Origin: Trebonia sp036276115
GTDB taxonomy: Bacteria > Actinomycetota > Actinomycetes > Streptosporangiales > Streptosporangiaceae
Assembly: GCA_036276115.1 (NCBI GenBank)
Contig: DATBEM010000222.1
Span: 1-64,000 of the forward strand
DNA length: 64,000 nt
Direction of reading: 5' to 3'
The notes under the pieces were generated by a model. It saw nothing but the letters and a program-made list of their open reading frames with translations, was not told the origin of the DNA and made no database searches. Position numbers and translations under genes: made by a program. Below are positions 1-8,069 of this stretch, one piece after another (the stretch's first letter is position 1; every line of letters begins with the position of its first letter).

Positions 1-57
1 AACGTCATGAAGTGGCGGGACTCCGCCAAAATCGGCTGCGGGACCTACGCCGGCTAG
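1..57 (+). CDS. C-terminal end of a gene cut by the window edge
   Basis: An open frame enters from the left edge and ends at TAG. The last 18 residues are NVMKWRDSAKIGCGTYAG. A Trp, a Ser and a final IGCG are loosely reminiscent of the end of CAP/SCP secreted domains, but 18 residues are too few to assign a family. The gene converges on the dehydrogenase operon, and a strong hairpin separates them. Function unknown. Confidence 0.4.
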   Translation, partial: NVMKWRDSAKIGCGTYAG

Positions 58-78
58 CGCCGGCCCGCTAGCGCGCCG

Positions 79-109
79 GGGCCCGCGCCGGGTGATCCGG
101 CGCGGGCCC
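79..109. terminator. Bidirectional terminator hairpin
   Basis: A perfect 13-bp inverted repeat (arms 79-91 and 97-109, starting GGGCCCGCGCC) has a 5-nt loop. It lies between two convergent genes and so can serve both strands. There is no U-tract, as is usual for high-G+C actinomycetes. Confidence 0.7.
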
Positions 110-124
110 GTCACGCGGGAGCGG

Positions 125-1585
125 CTAGGCGACGATGAGCCAGGGGCTCTCGATCAGCTCGGTCAGGGTCTTGAGGAACCTCGCGGCCAGGGCGCCGTCG
201 ATGACGCGGTGGTCGCTGGACATCGTGTACCGCATCCGGTAGCGCGGCACGATCTCGTCGCCGACGACGGCCGGCTCGCGGGTCGTCGCGCCGACGGCGA
301 GGATCGCCGCCTCCGGCGGGTTGATGATCGCGGTGAAGTCCTCCACCCCGAACATCCCCAGGTTGCTGATCGTGAACGTCCCCCCGCTGGTCTGGGCCGG
401 GGTGAGCTTGCGGTCGGCGGCGAGCTTGACCAGCTCCTTCGCCTCGGCCCCGAGCTGGGTGACGGTCTTGGTGTCGGCGTCCGGGATGACCGGGACGATC
501 AGGCCGCTGGGGGCCGCGACCGCGACCCCGATGTTGACCCGGTCGTGGATCAGCATCGTGGCGGCCGACTCGCCCTCGTAGGACGCGTTGACCTCCGGGT
601 GCGCCCGCAGGGCGAGGGCCACGGCCCGGATCAGCAGGTCGTTGACGCTGAGCTTGGGCCGCCCGGCCGCGGTGAGCTTGCCGTTGAGGTCGGCCCGCAG
701 CGCCATCAGCTCCTCGGCGTCGGCCGCGGCGGTCACGTAGAAGTGCGGGATCTCCCGCGCGCTGGCCGACAGGCGCCGGGCGATGACCCGGCGGACCTGG
801 CTGACCGGCACTTGCCGCGCGCCGCGCACGTCGTCCGCCGGAGCCGGGGCCGTCTCGGCCGGGGCCGCGTCCGGCTGGGCGGCCGCCGGGGCCACCGCGG
901 CGGCCTGGCCGGCTCCCGTGCCCGGGCCAGCCGGGGCAGCCGGCGCGGGGGCAGCGGGCGGGGCGGTGCCCGCGTCGGCTGCCAGCAGGCCGCTGAGGTC
1001 GGCCCGGATGATCCGGCCGCCGGGCCCGCTCCCCTGCACCCGGGACAGGTCCAGGTTGCCCTCGCGGGCGAGCTTGCGGACCAGCGGGGAGGCGAGCAGC
1101 CGCACGTCGCCGTGGCCGTTGGCGCTGGCGGCGGCCGGGCTGGCCTGCGCTGAGCTGGCCTGCGCTGAGCTGGCTGGCGCTGAGCTGGCTGGCGCTGAGC
1201 TGGCTGGCGCTGAGCTGGCTGGCGCCGGCGGCGCGTCCGGACCGGAAGCGGCCGGTGCCTGCTCGGGGGCGTCCGCCCCGGCCGCCTCCGGCTTCTTGCT
1301 GTTATCAGCGGCGGGCTCGCTCGCGGCGGGAGCGTCCTCATTTGAGGAAGAGCCGTCATCGATGAGGGCGATCGCGGTGCCGATCTGGGCGGTCTGCCCC
1401 TCGTCGACCAGGATCTTGGACAGCACGCCGGCCTGGTAGGCCTCGTACTCCATGACGGCCTTGTCGGTCTCGATCTCGACCAGGACATCGCCCACCGCGA
1501 CCGGCTCGCCGGGGTGCTTGCGCCAGGTGGAGATCGCGCCTTCCTCCATCGTGTCGGACAGGCGCGGCATCTTGATCTCGATCAT
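125..1585 (-). CDS. pdhC: Dihydrolipoamide acyltransferase, E2 of a pyruvate/branched-chain 2-oxoacid dehydrogenase
   Basis: The 486-aa E2 core passes acyl groups from E1 to CoA through a lipoyl arm. Residues 1-77 form one lipoyl domain, with the lipoylated Lys42 in ETDKA. Residues 163-200 form the peripheral subunit-binding domain. From about 255 to the end is the catalytic domain, with its DHRVIDG motif near 458. The Ala/Pro/Ser linker at 80-160 contains five 15-bp DNA repeats, and its DNSK (residues 94-97) is encoded by the repeat motif found at 5.9-10.6 kb. The start overlaps the E1 beta stop as ATGA, so translation is probably coupled. Whether pyruvate or a branched-chain keto acid is the substrate cannot be settled from E2. 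No E3 gene is in the window. Confidence 0.93.
   Translation of the reverse strand: MIEIKMPRLSDTMEEGAISTWRKHPGEPVAVGDVLVEIETDKAVMEYEAYQAGVLSKILVDEGQTAQIGTAIALIDDGSSSNEDAPAASEPAADNSKKPEAAGADAPEQAPAASGPDAPPAPASSAPASSAPASSAPASSAQASSAQASPAAASANGHGDVRLLASPLVRKLAREGNLDLSRVQGSGPGGRIIRADLSGLLAADAGTAPPAAPAPAAPAGPGTGAGQAAAVAPAAAQPDAAPAETAPAPADDVRGARQVPVSQVRRVIARRLSASAREIPHFYVTAAADAEELMALRADLNGKLTAAGRPKLSVNDLLIRAVALALRAHPEVNASYEGESAATMLIHDRVNIGVAVAAPSGLIVPVIPDADTKTVTQLGAEAKELVKLAADRKLTPAQTSGGTFTISNLGMFGVEDFTAIINPPEAAILAVGATTREPAVVGDEIVPRYRMRYTMSSDHRVIDGALAARFLKTLTELIESPWLIVA
1141..1215. repeat. Five 15-bp in-frame repeats in the E2 linker
   Basis: Two copies of TGGCCTGCGCTGAGC are followed by three of TGGCTGGCGCTGAGC, with a decayed sixth. 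On the coding strand they encode ASSAP/ASSAQ pentads in the flexible linker between the lipoyl and subunit-binding domains. Copy number can change without breaking the frame. Confidence 0.85.
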
Positions 1586-2661
1586 GCCTTCACTCCGGCG
1601 GGCACTCCCGTGCTGCTCGATCCAGCGCTGCTCTTGCCCGGGGCGCTTGCCCCGGGGCTGTTCTTGCCCGTGCGGTGGCCGACCGCCGCGAGCGTCTGGC
1701 GGATGGCGGTGATGACGTCGTAGCGCGACGGCAGGGCCGCGGTCTCCAGCGGCTTAGCGTAGGGCATCGGCACCTCGGCCATCGCGACCCGGCGGACCGG
1801 CGCGTCGAGGTCGTCGAAGGCCCCGTCGGAGATCGACGCGGCGATCTCCGCGCCGATGCCGTAGGTCAGCCAGTCGTCTTCCAGCACGACGGCGGCGTGG
1901 GTCTTGCGGACCGAGGCGATGATCGTGTCGCGGTCCAGCGGCCGCAGGCTGCGCAGGTCGATGACCTCGATGTCGATGCCCTCGGTGCTGGCCAGCTGCT
2001 CGGCTACCTCGGTGGCGACGTGGGCCATGCGCGAGTAGCCGATGAGCGTCAGGTCCTTGCCGGGCCGGGTGATCGCGGCCTGGCCGATCTGGGCCGGGAC
2101 GTTCTCCTCGGGGACCTCGCCCTTGGTGTTGTACAGGGCCAGGTTCTCCAGGAACAGCACCGGGTCGTCGTCGCGGATCGCGGCCAGCAGCAGCGCCTTG
2201 GCGTCGGCCGGGGTGCTGGGGGCGACGACCTTCATGCCGGGGACGAAGGCGTAGTACAGCTCGATGTTCTGCGAGTGGGTCGCGCCGAGCTGCTGGCCGC
2301 CGCCGCCGGGGGTGCGGATGACGAGCGGCACCTTGGACTGGCCGCCGAACATGCCGTAGATCTTGGCCGCGTGGTTGACGATCTGGTCCAGCGCCAGCAG
2401 CGAGAAGTTGATCGTCATGATCTCCACGACCGGGCGCAGGCCCAGCATCGCCGCGCCCACGGCCGCGCCGGTGAAGGCCTCCTCGGCGATCGGGGTGTCG
2501 CGGACCCGCTTGGGGCCGAACTCCGCCAGCAGGCCGGCGGTGATCTTGTACGAACCCTCGAAGACGCCAATCTCCTCGCCCATCAGGAGGACATCGTCGT
2601 CACGCAGCATCTCGGCGCGCAGCGTGTCGTGCAGCGCCTGCCGGTAGGTCATGATGGTCAT
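1582..2661 (-). CDS. pdhB: 2-oxoacid dehydrogenase E1 component, beta subunit
   Basis: The 359-aa beta subunit pairs with the alpha subunit upstream to form the thiamine-diphosphate E1 that decarboxylates the 2-oxoacid and acylates E2. Typical transketolase-like beta motifs are present: MGEEIGVFEG near the N-terminus, RVRDTPIAEEAFTG and PGGGGQQLGATHSQ. The last 30 residues (from about TGKNSPG) are a Ser/Gly/Ala-rich tail that most E1 beta proteins lack, probably disordered. The ATG overlaps the stop of the alpha gene and the stop overlaps the start of E2, so the three genes form one translationally coupled operon. Confidence 0.93.
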   Translation of the reverse strand: MTIMTYRQALHDTLRAEMLRDDDVLLMGEEIGVFEGSYKITAGLLAEFGPKRVRDTPIAEEAFTGAAVGAAMLGLRPVVEIMTINFSLLALDQIVNHAAKIYGMFGGQSKVPLVIRTPGGGGQQLGATHSQNIELYYAFVPGMKVVAPSTPADAKALLLAAIRDDDPVLFLENLALYNTKGEVPEENVPAQIGQAAITRPGKDLTLIGYSRMAHVATEVAEQLASTEGIDIEVIDLRSLRPLDRDTIIASVRKTHAAVVLEDDWLTYGIGAEIAASISDGAFDDLDAPVRRVAMAEVPMPYAKPLETAALPSRYDVITAIRQTLAAVGHRTGKNSPGASAPGKSSAGSSSTGVPAGVKA

Positions 2662-3776
2662 GCGGACGCACCTCCGGGGAGCGGGGCCGGCTCGAACAGG
2701 GGCTGGCCCGGCAGCCGGCGAGAGTCATTCGGCACCGGGGAAGCATAGGTGTAGTCAAACAGCGTCTCGACCGAGGGGCTGGGGCTGTTGGCGGCGAAGG
2801 CGGCGGCCTCGGCCACGACCGACGCGACCTCCTTCTCGATCCCCTCGACGTCGAGCTCGTCCAGGATGCCGTTGGCGGCGAGCTTGGCGGCGAACGTGTG
2901 CAGCGGGTCGGCCGCCTTCAGCCGCTCGTTCTCCTGCGCCGACCGGTACTTGGCCGGGTCGACGACCGAGTGGCCGCGCAGCCGCTCGGTCATGACCTCC
3001 AGCAGGTACGGCTGGCCGCCGCGGGCGGACTCGACCGCCACCGCCGCGGCCTGGCGCACCTCGGCCGGGTCGGCCCCGTCCACGCGGGCGGCCGCCATCC
3101 GGTAGGCCGCGCCGCGCTTGTACAGCTCGGGCTCGGCGGCCGACTTCTCGATGGTGGTGCCCATGCCGAGGTGGTTGTTGATCACCACGAAGACCACCGG
3201 CAGGTTCCACAGGGCCGCGATGTTGAGCGACTCGTGGAAGGCGCCGATGGCGGCGGTGCCGTCACCCATCGTGCACATGACAACGTCGTCGCCGTCGCGG
3301 TAGTCAATCGCGAGGGCGGCGCCGGTGGCGAGCGGGAGCTGGCCGCCGACGATGCCGTAGCCGCCCAGCAGCCGGTGGGTGAGGTCGAACATGTGCATCG
3401 ACCCGCCCCAGCCCTTGGACACGCCGTCCGCCCGGCCGTACAGCTCGGCCATGACCCGCTTGGGGTCGATGCCCCGCTGGATCGCGTAGCCGTGCTCGCG
3501 GTAGTTCGTGAACAGGTAGTCGGTGGGCCGCAGGGCCGCCATGAGGCCGACGACGGCAGCTTCCTCGCCCAGGTTCAGGTGGCAGTAGCCGCCGATCAGC
3601 GCCTCGGTGTAGGCGCGGGCGGCCCGCTCCTCGAACCGGCGGATCAGCAGCATGTCCCGGTAGTACTGCGTCAGCTGCTCGCCGCCGGCGGGCGGCGGGG
3701 CGTCCGCGCCGGACTTGCCCCTAGCCGCGGGTGACCGCCGCTGACGAGGCTCGCCGCCCCGCGTGTGACTTACCAT
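2658..3776 (-). CDS. pdhA: 2-oxoacid dehydrogenase E1 component, alpha subunit
   Basis: The 372-aa alpha subunit binds thiamine diphosphate through the GDG (171-173) to NN (200-201) motif. It carries the GGSMHMFD signature (124-131) seen in acetyl-transferring pyruvate dehydrogenase and acetoin dehydrogenase alpha chains. Residues 1-32 are a basic, Pro-rich extension before the conserved domain. The ATG follows GGAAGG at a 6-nt spacing. It is the first gene of the operon and is divergent from a TetR gene, with a candidate operator between them, so local repression is likely. AcoA-type acetoin dehydrogenase is the main alternative. Confidence 0.92.
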   Translation of the reverse strand: MVSHTRGGEPRQRRSPAARGKSGADAPPPAGGEQLTQYYRDMLLIRRFEERAARAYTEALIGGYCHLNLGEEAAVVGLMAALRPTDYLFTNYREHGYAIQRGIDPKRVMAELYGRADGVSKGWGGSMHMFDLTHRLLGGYGIVGGQLPLATGAALAIDYRDGDDVVMCTMGDGTAAIGAFHESLNIAALWNLPVVFVVINNHLGMGTTIEKSAAEPELYKRGAAYRMAAARVDGADPAEVRQAAAVAVESARGGQPYLLEVMTERLRGHSVVDPAKYRSAQENERLKAADPLHTFAAKLAANGILDELDVEGIEKEVASVVAEAAAFAANSPSPSVETLFDYTYASPVPNDSRRLPGQPLFEPAPLPGGASA

Positions 3777-3828
3777 CGTTAGCCTTCCCTGCGACCCACG
3801 CTGGTTGCCACGGTCGCCGCATGATGAT

Positions 3829-3850
3829 AATGAGACTATGCAGTGTCATT
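3829..3850. promoter_or_regulatory. Inverted repeat, candidate TetR operator
   Basis: AATGAGACT and AGTGTCATT (arms 3829-3837 and 3842-3850, 8 of 9 paired, 4-nt spacer) lie in the divergent region between the E1 alpha gene and the TetR gene. The position and the A+T-rich arms fit an operator controlling both genes. This is inferred from symmetry only. Confidence 0.45.
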
Positions 3851-3932
3851 TAAGCTGTGGCTTGATCGTACCGCGCTAACTGTCCCAAGAGCGTGGGAAG
3901 GTAGTCTCGAATATTGCTGGAGTCCCAGGTTG

Positions 3933-4532
3933 GTGGAGTCCCAGGTCCCCGACGTCCGTAAGCGCGGGCGGCCCACGGCGGCCGAGCGGCAGGCGCGCGA
4001 GGCGCAGATCCTCGGCATCGCCCTCGGCGTTTTCCTGCGGTCCGGGTTCGACAACAGCACCATCGACGAGCTGGCGGCGGCCGCGAAGGTGACCAAGCGA
4101 ACGCTGTACGCCTACTTCGGGGACAAGGCGGGGCTGTTCGCCGCGATGGTGACCGACCTGGCCACCGGGGTCAGCCTCGACGCCGCGAGCGACCACGGCA
4201 CGCTGACCGCGCTGGCGGCCAACATCGTCTACCGGGTGCACTCCGATGAGCTGGTGGGCCTGCACCGGCTGGTGATCGCCGAGGCGGGCCGGTTCCCCGA
4301 GCTGGCGCTGATCTTGCACTCCCGGGGGGACGCGCGGCACATGGCCCGGCTGGCCGAGCACATCCGGGCCGAGGCCGGCCCGGCCCGGGCGGCCCTCGCC
4401 GAGCCGCTGTTCTCGCTGCTGCTGGGCGAGGCGCACCGCCGCCGCCTGCTGGGCCTGGCCCCGGCGCCGACGCGGCCGGAGGCCCGCGCCTACGCCGCCG
4501 GCGCGATCGCGCTGCTGGGCCTGTCCGGCTAG
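3933..4532 (+). CDS. TetR/AcrR family transcriptional regulator
   Basis: This 199-aa repressor has an N-terminal basic stretch KRGRPTAAERQ and a TetR helix-turn-helix (STIDELAAAAKVTKRTLYAYFGDK). Its C-terminal helical ligand domain resembles the AefR-like group. I chose GTG 3933 because GGAG stands 10 nt upstream and the residues before it are not family-like. A longer frame from GTG 3843 would start inside the candidate operator. The 13-bp sequence TGGAGTCCCAGGT is duplicated at 3918 and 3934 around this start. The divergent dehydrogenase operon is the likely target. The ligand is unknown. Confidence 0.85.
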   Translation: MESQVPDVRKRGRPTAAERQAREAQILGIALGVFLRSGFDNSTIDELAAAAKVTKRTLYAYFGDKAGLFAAMVTDLATGVSLDAASDHGTLTALAANIVYRVHSDELVGLHRLVIAEAGRFPELALILHSRGDARHMARLAEHIRAEAGPARAALAEPLFSLLLGEAHRRRLLGLAPAPTRPEARAYAAGAIALLGLSG

Positions 4533-4725
4533 CGGCGGACGGAGGCCCGCGGCGCCGTCCCCGCCCGGCCGGGACGCAGCCAGGACACGCGAATCCACGA
4601 GGCGAGCCCGGGCAAGACGGCGGCGCTGGTGCTCGGTGATGAGCTGGTGCAGCAAGCTGCGGGCGGTCCGGTGGCCGCTGGGTCGGCCTGCGGCCCCGGG
4701 GAGCCGGACCCGGGAGGATGGGGGC

Positions 4726-5784
4726 ATGATCCTCGACAACTGCGAGATCCCGGTCGTCGGCGCGCCGATGGCGGGCGGCCCGTCCACGCCGGAACTGGCC
4801 GCCGCCGTCAGCAACGCGGGCGGGCTGGGGTTCCTGGCGGCCGGGTACCTGTCGGCTGACGAGCTCGACGCCCGCCGCCAGCGGACCGGGCAGCTCACCC
4901 GGCGGCCGTTCGGCGTCAACCTGTTCGGCTCGGGCGATCCCGCCGACCCGGCCGCCGTGGACGCCTACGCCGGGGCCATCGCCGCCGACGCCCGCGCGGT
5001 CGGGGCCGGGCTGGGCACCGCCCGGTACGACACCGACGACTGGAACGACAAGGTCCGCTACCTCATCCAGAACCCGGTCCCGGTGGTGTCGCTGGCGTTC
5101 ATGATCCCGAGTCGTGACCTGGTCAACGCGCTGCACGGGCGGGGTAGCGAGGTCTGGGTGACCGTTGGCACCCCGGGCGAGGCCCGGCGGGCGGCCGCCG
5201 CCGGGGCGGACGTGATCATCGCCCAGGGGGCGGAAGCGGGCGGGCACCGGGGCGGGGACGGCGATGACCCGGACGCCGCGACCGGGCTGCTGGCGCTGCT
5301 GCAGCTGGTGACCGCGGCCGGGCCGGTGCCGGTGGTCGCGGCCGGCGGCATCGCGACCGGGGCCGCGATCGCGGCGGCGCTGTGCCTGGGGGCGCGGGCG
5401 GTCCAGCTCGGCACCGCGCTGCTGGACTGCCCGGAAGCCGGGACCGCCGCCGTGCACCGGGCCGCCCTCCACCCGGCCGGCCCGGGCGATCCGCCCCGGA
5501 CCCGGCTGACCCGGGCGTTCAGCGGGCGGACGGCGCGCGGGATCGAGAACGAGTTCCTGCGCGCGCACACCGCTGAGGCGCCGGCGGCTTACCCCGAGGT
5601 GCACCACCTGACGTCCCCGCTGCGGAAGGCGGCCCGGGAGGCCGGCCAGGCCGGATACGTCAACCTGTGGGCCGGCCAGGCCTACCCGCTCACCCGCCCC
5701 GCCGTCCCCGCCGGCGAGCTAGTCGAGGCGCTGTGGAGCGAGGCGCGCGACGTGCTGGTGCGGACCCGGTCCAGGTACCTGTAG
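4726..5784 (+). CDS. Nitronate monooxygenase (2-nitropropane dioxygenase family)
   Basis: This 352-aa FMN TIM-barrel enzyme would oxidise alkyl nitronates such as propionate 3-nitronate. It opens with PVVGAPMAGG, carries the AQGAEAGGHRG flavin/active-site stretch with its His, and has VVAAGGIATG for phosphate binding. ATG 4726 has GGGAGG 8 nt upstream. An upstream in-frame extension to 4636 lacks family similarity. The gene stands alone downstream of the TetR gene. The 193 bases before it hold no gene. Confidence 0.9.
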   Translation: MILDNCEIPVVGAPMAGGPSTPELAAAVSNAGGLGFLAAGYLSADELDARRQRTGQLTRRPFGVNLFGSGDPADPAAVDAYAGAIAADARAVGAGLGTARYDTDDWNDKVRYLIQNPVPVVSLAFMIPSRDLVNALHGRGSEVWVTVGTPGEARRAAAAGADVIIAQGAEAGGHRGGDGDDPDAATGLLALLQLVTAAGPVPVVAAGGIATGAAIAAALCLGARAVQLGTALLDCPEAGTAAVHRAALHPAGPGDPPRTRLTRAFSGRTARGIENEFLRAHTAEAPAAYPEVHHLTSPLRKAAREAGQAGYVNLWAGQAYPLTRPAVPAGELVEALWSEARDVLVRTRSRYL

Positions 5785-5913
5785 CCGGCCCGCCTCCCGC
5801 TCCCAGCGGACCGCTTGCCGCCAGACCGCCCCCTGCGAATGACGACCCGCCTGCTGGCGCCCCCTTGCTGGCGGCCTGCCCCGTGTCGGCAGCCCCTTGT
5901 CGGCGGATCGCGT

Positions 5914-6077
5914 CTTGCTGTTATCAGCGGTCCATGTAAGCGCTGGCCCGCTATCCGATTTTGTTGCTGTTATCAGCCTTGCAGTCGGTCCGCTAACCGA
6001 GATTGTTGCTGTTATCAGACAGGAACCCCGGACTGCCGTCGGTTAGCTTCACCTGTGCGCCCAATCGACGGCAGTCC
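5914..6077. repeat. Repeat cluster 1: three CTTGCTGTTATCAG motifs and one hairpin
   Basis: The motif occurs at 5914-5927, 5964-5976 and 6006-6018. Eleven bases after the third copy is a hairpin with arms 6030-6044 (GGACTGCCGTCGGTT) and 6063-6077: 15 bp, one G.T pair, and an 18-nt loop containing TTCACCTGTGCG. The first two copies are followed by related but unpaired CCGCTATCCGATT and CCGCTAACCGAGATT sequences. The cluster fills the 347-base gap before the acetyltransferase gene. The stretch 5785-5913 shows nothing else. Confidence 0.85.
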
Positions 6078-6131
6078 GGTTGCCCGGTCGCGGGACTGGG
6101 CAACGGCCAGCCGGGGAACAATACTGCTGAC

Positions 6132-6662
6132 ATGGCTGGTGAAGTGGTGATACGTGGCCCCCGGCTGGTCTTGCGGCCCCTGCGGACGGCCGAGATCGAC
6201 GCCGAGTGGCAGGCGATGGTGGCGGCCGACCCGATCTCGATCGGGGTACTGCCCGACGAGTCCGCGTTCCGGGCGCGGCTGGCGCGCTCGGGCCAGATGC
6301 GCGACGGCTGGCTGGACCTCGCGATCGACCTGGACGGCACGTCGATCGGGCGGATCCAGACCTTCGTGCCGCCCCGGCGCCCGCTCCCGCCGGGGACGTT
6401 CGACATCGGGATCGAGCTGCGGTCAGGCGTGCGGGGCCAGGGCTACGGCCGGGAAGCGCTGGCGCTGTTCGCCGGCTGGCTGTTCGAGCAGCGCGGCGCC
6501 CAGGTGGTCGAGGCCGGCACTGACGCGGCCAACCACGCCATGCGGTCAGTGTTCGGCCACGTCGGCTGGCACGAGGACGGCATCATCACCGAGATCGGCC
6601 GCGACTGGGTCATGTACCGGATGACCCGGGCCGACTGGGAGGCCGGCCGGGCCGCCCGCTAA
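6132..6662 (+). CDS. GNAT family N-acetyltransferase
   Basis: This 176-aa protein starts IRGPRLVLRPLRTAEID, typical of the RimJ/RimL-like GNAT branch. Its acetyl-CoA pyrophosphate loop is GVRGQGYGREAL near residue 100. The C-terminal NHAMRSVFGHVGWHEDG matches the usual end of the fold. The substrate (protein N-terminus, antibiotic or small amine) cannot be told. The ATG has only weak GGGGAA 13 nt upstream. The 3' end lies opposite the tail of the convergent methyltransferase gene. Confidence 0.85.
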   Translation: MAGEVVIRGPRLVLRPLRTAEIDAEWQAMVAADPISIGVLPDESAFRARLARSGQMRDGWLDLAIDLDGTSIGRIQTFVPPRRPLPPGTFDIGIELRSGVRGQGYGREALALFAGWLFEQRGAQVVEAGTDAANHAMRSVFGHVGWHEDGIITEIGRDWVMYRMTRADWEAGRAAR

Positions 6663-7508
6663 CCCCCCATCACCACGCCGGGTGGCGATCACGAGGTCTT
6701 CGCCGCCGACCGGGCTGAGGCCGTCGCGGCGGCCCGCGAAGTAGCGGTCGTGCAGGTCAGCCGACGTCACGATGCGCACGTCGCCGAATCCGGCCGCCCG
6801 CGCGAGGCTGGCCGCCTCGTCGGGGGCGAGCAGGCTCAGCCAGGGATGCCCGGAGGCGGCGGCCCCCGCGGCGGCGGCCGTCAGGACCGGGCGAATTTCC
6901 GGTGGCGCCATCTCGACCGGAAGCGAGTAGCTGAAGACCAGGACCGAGCCCGGCGCGAGCGAGGCGGCCGCGCGCAGCGTCGCCGAGATCGCCGCCCGGG
7001 TCAGGTACATCGTCACGCCGAGCATCCACACGACCGCCGGGATCGCCGGGTCGAGGCCCGCCGCCACGACCTCAGCGAGCCAGGACTGCCCGGCCTCGAA
7101 GTCGACCGGCACCAGGCACAGGCGTCCGGGCTCCAGCAGGCCGAGGTCGGCTAGCCGCCGCCGCTTCCAGGCCTGGGTGGCGGGGGCATCGACCTCGAAG
7201 ACCCGCGTGGTCCCCGTGCTCCGCTGGGCGAAGGTGTCCAGCCCGGCCCCGAGGACCACGTACTGCCGGGCGCCCGAGCTCGTCACGATGTCCTCGATCG
7301 CGCGGGCCCGGGCCACGATCGAGGACCGGCTGGACCGCGTTCCCCCGGGGTCCATGTCGGGCCGCTGGCGCCAGTCGCCGTCGTCCGCCGCGCCGATGAT
7401 GCGCAGGCCAAGACGGTCGTCGAGCACGTACGGCGGCTCGTCGATGAGCACGTGCAGCACCCGCCACAGGGCGGTGCGGACCGCCGTCGAGTTGGCTTCC
7501 CCGCTCAT
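6546..7508 (-). CDS. Class I SAM-dependent methyltransferase, LCMT/TIGR00027-like
   Basis: This 320-aa methyltransferase of the leucine-carboxyl-methyltransferase-like family has the AdoMet-binding YVVLGAGLDTFAQR and a VFEVDAPATQAWKRRRL acidic strand. It ends in the family-typical LVIATRR. About 45 further residues (GGPAGLPVGPGH...) are encoded antisense to the acetyltransferase gene and have no family counterpart. A run of six C on the plus strand (6664-6669) lies exactly where the family normally ends. With five, the frame would stop at TAG right after ATRRGDGG. The ATG overlaps the VOC stop (ATGA). Substrate unknown. Confidence 0.85.
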   Translation of the reverse strand: MSGEANSTAVRTALWRVLHVLIDEPPYVLDDRLGLRIIGAADDGDWRQRPDMDPGGTRSSRSSIVARARAIEDIVTSSGARQYVVLGAGLDTFAQRSTGTTRVFEVDAPATQAWKRRRLADLGLLEPGRLCLVPVDFEAGQSWLAEVVAAGLDPAIPAVVWMLGVTMYLTRAAISATLRAAASLAPGSVLVFSYSLPVEMAPPEIRPVLTAAAAGAAASGHPWLSLLAPDEAASLARAAGFGDVRIVTSADLHDRYFAGRRDGLSPVGGEDLVIATRRGDGGLAGGPAGLPVGPGHPVHDPVAADLGDDAVLVPADVAEH

Positions 7509-7864
7509 GGTTTAGGGCCGTTCGCCGGGCTGGCCAGCGGCGCCTGCAGGCCCCAGGTCCGCCCGTCCGGGTCGCGGACGGTGGTCATCTGCGTGCCGAA
7601 GTGCGTCGGCTCGAACGGGCCGTCGAGGGCGAGCGCGCCAACGCCGGCCTCGGTCGCGTCGGGCACCCGCAAGACGAGCTGGAGGCCCGGTTCGCGGTCG
7701 GCCGGGACCTCCGCGATGAACAGCGGCGGCCCGGTCTTGCTGCGCAGCTGGCCCGAGCTGTGATCGGTCTCGAACTCGATCTCGTAGCCCAGGGCCTGGA
7801 AGAACCGGGCCGCCTTCCCCCAGTTGCGCGTCTCCAGGAACACTGCCTCGATGCCGTCAGTCAT
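7505..7864 (-). CDS. VOC (glyoxalase/bleomycin-resistance fold) protein
   Basis: This 119-aa single VOC domain begins MTDGIEAVFLETRNWGKAA and includes LGYEIEFETD, LQLVLRVPD and the final VRDPDGRTWGLQAP strand. Such proteins bind or transform small molecules (drug sequestration, dioxygenase or isomerase chemistry). ATG 7864 overlaps the RHH stop by 8 bases. A longer start at 7927 would give a Gly/Arg-rich leader without family similarity. It is the middle gene of an RHH-VOC-methyltransferase operon. Confidence 0.85.
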   Translation of the reverse strand: MTDGIEAVFLETRNWGKAARFFQALGYEIEFETDHSSGQLRSKTGPPLFIAEVPADREPGLQLVLRVPDATEAGVGALALDGPFEPTHFGTQMTTVRDPDGRTWGLQAPLASPANGPKP

Positions 7865-8048
7865 CCGGGCTCTCCTCCCGCTTGCCTGCCCCTGGCTCCC
7901 GGCCCTCGGCCCGGTCCAGGTGGGCACGGAGCGCCTCGGTCACGATCGAGCTCAGCGACTGCTCGTATTCGACCGCGTGGTGCTTGAGCCGCTTGATCAG
8001 CTCGACCGGCAGGTACACGTTGAACTGCTTGACCTCACCGCTACCCAT
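7857..8048 (-). CDS. Ribbon-helix-helix (CopG-like) DNA-binding protein
   Basis: In this 63-aa protein, KQFNVYLPVELIKRLKHHA and SLSSIVTEALRAHL form the beta strand and two helices of an RHH dimer. The acidic tail ends EESPDD. It is the first gene of the operon. A perfect palindrome over the -10 box just upstream suggests autoregulation. It could also be an orphan antitoxin, but the VOC and methyltransferase partners do not look like toxins. Confidence 0.85.
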   Translation of the reverse strand: MGSGEVKQFNVYLPVELIKRLKHHAVEYEQSLSSIVTEALRAHLDRAEGREPGAGKREESPDD

Positions 8049-8054
8049 GACAAG

Positions 8055-8069
8055 AATGCTAGCATTATA
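8055..8069 (-). promoter_or_regulatory. Promoter -10 and palindromic operator of the RHH operon
   Basis: AATGCTAGCATT (8055-8066) is a perfect 12-bp palindrome ending 7 bases from the RHH start. It overlaps a consensus TATAAT on the minus strand (8064-8069). No good -35 is seen at 17 bp. RHH proteins bind short palindromes, so autorepression is the natural reading. Confidence 0.55.
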
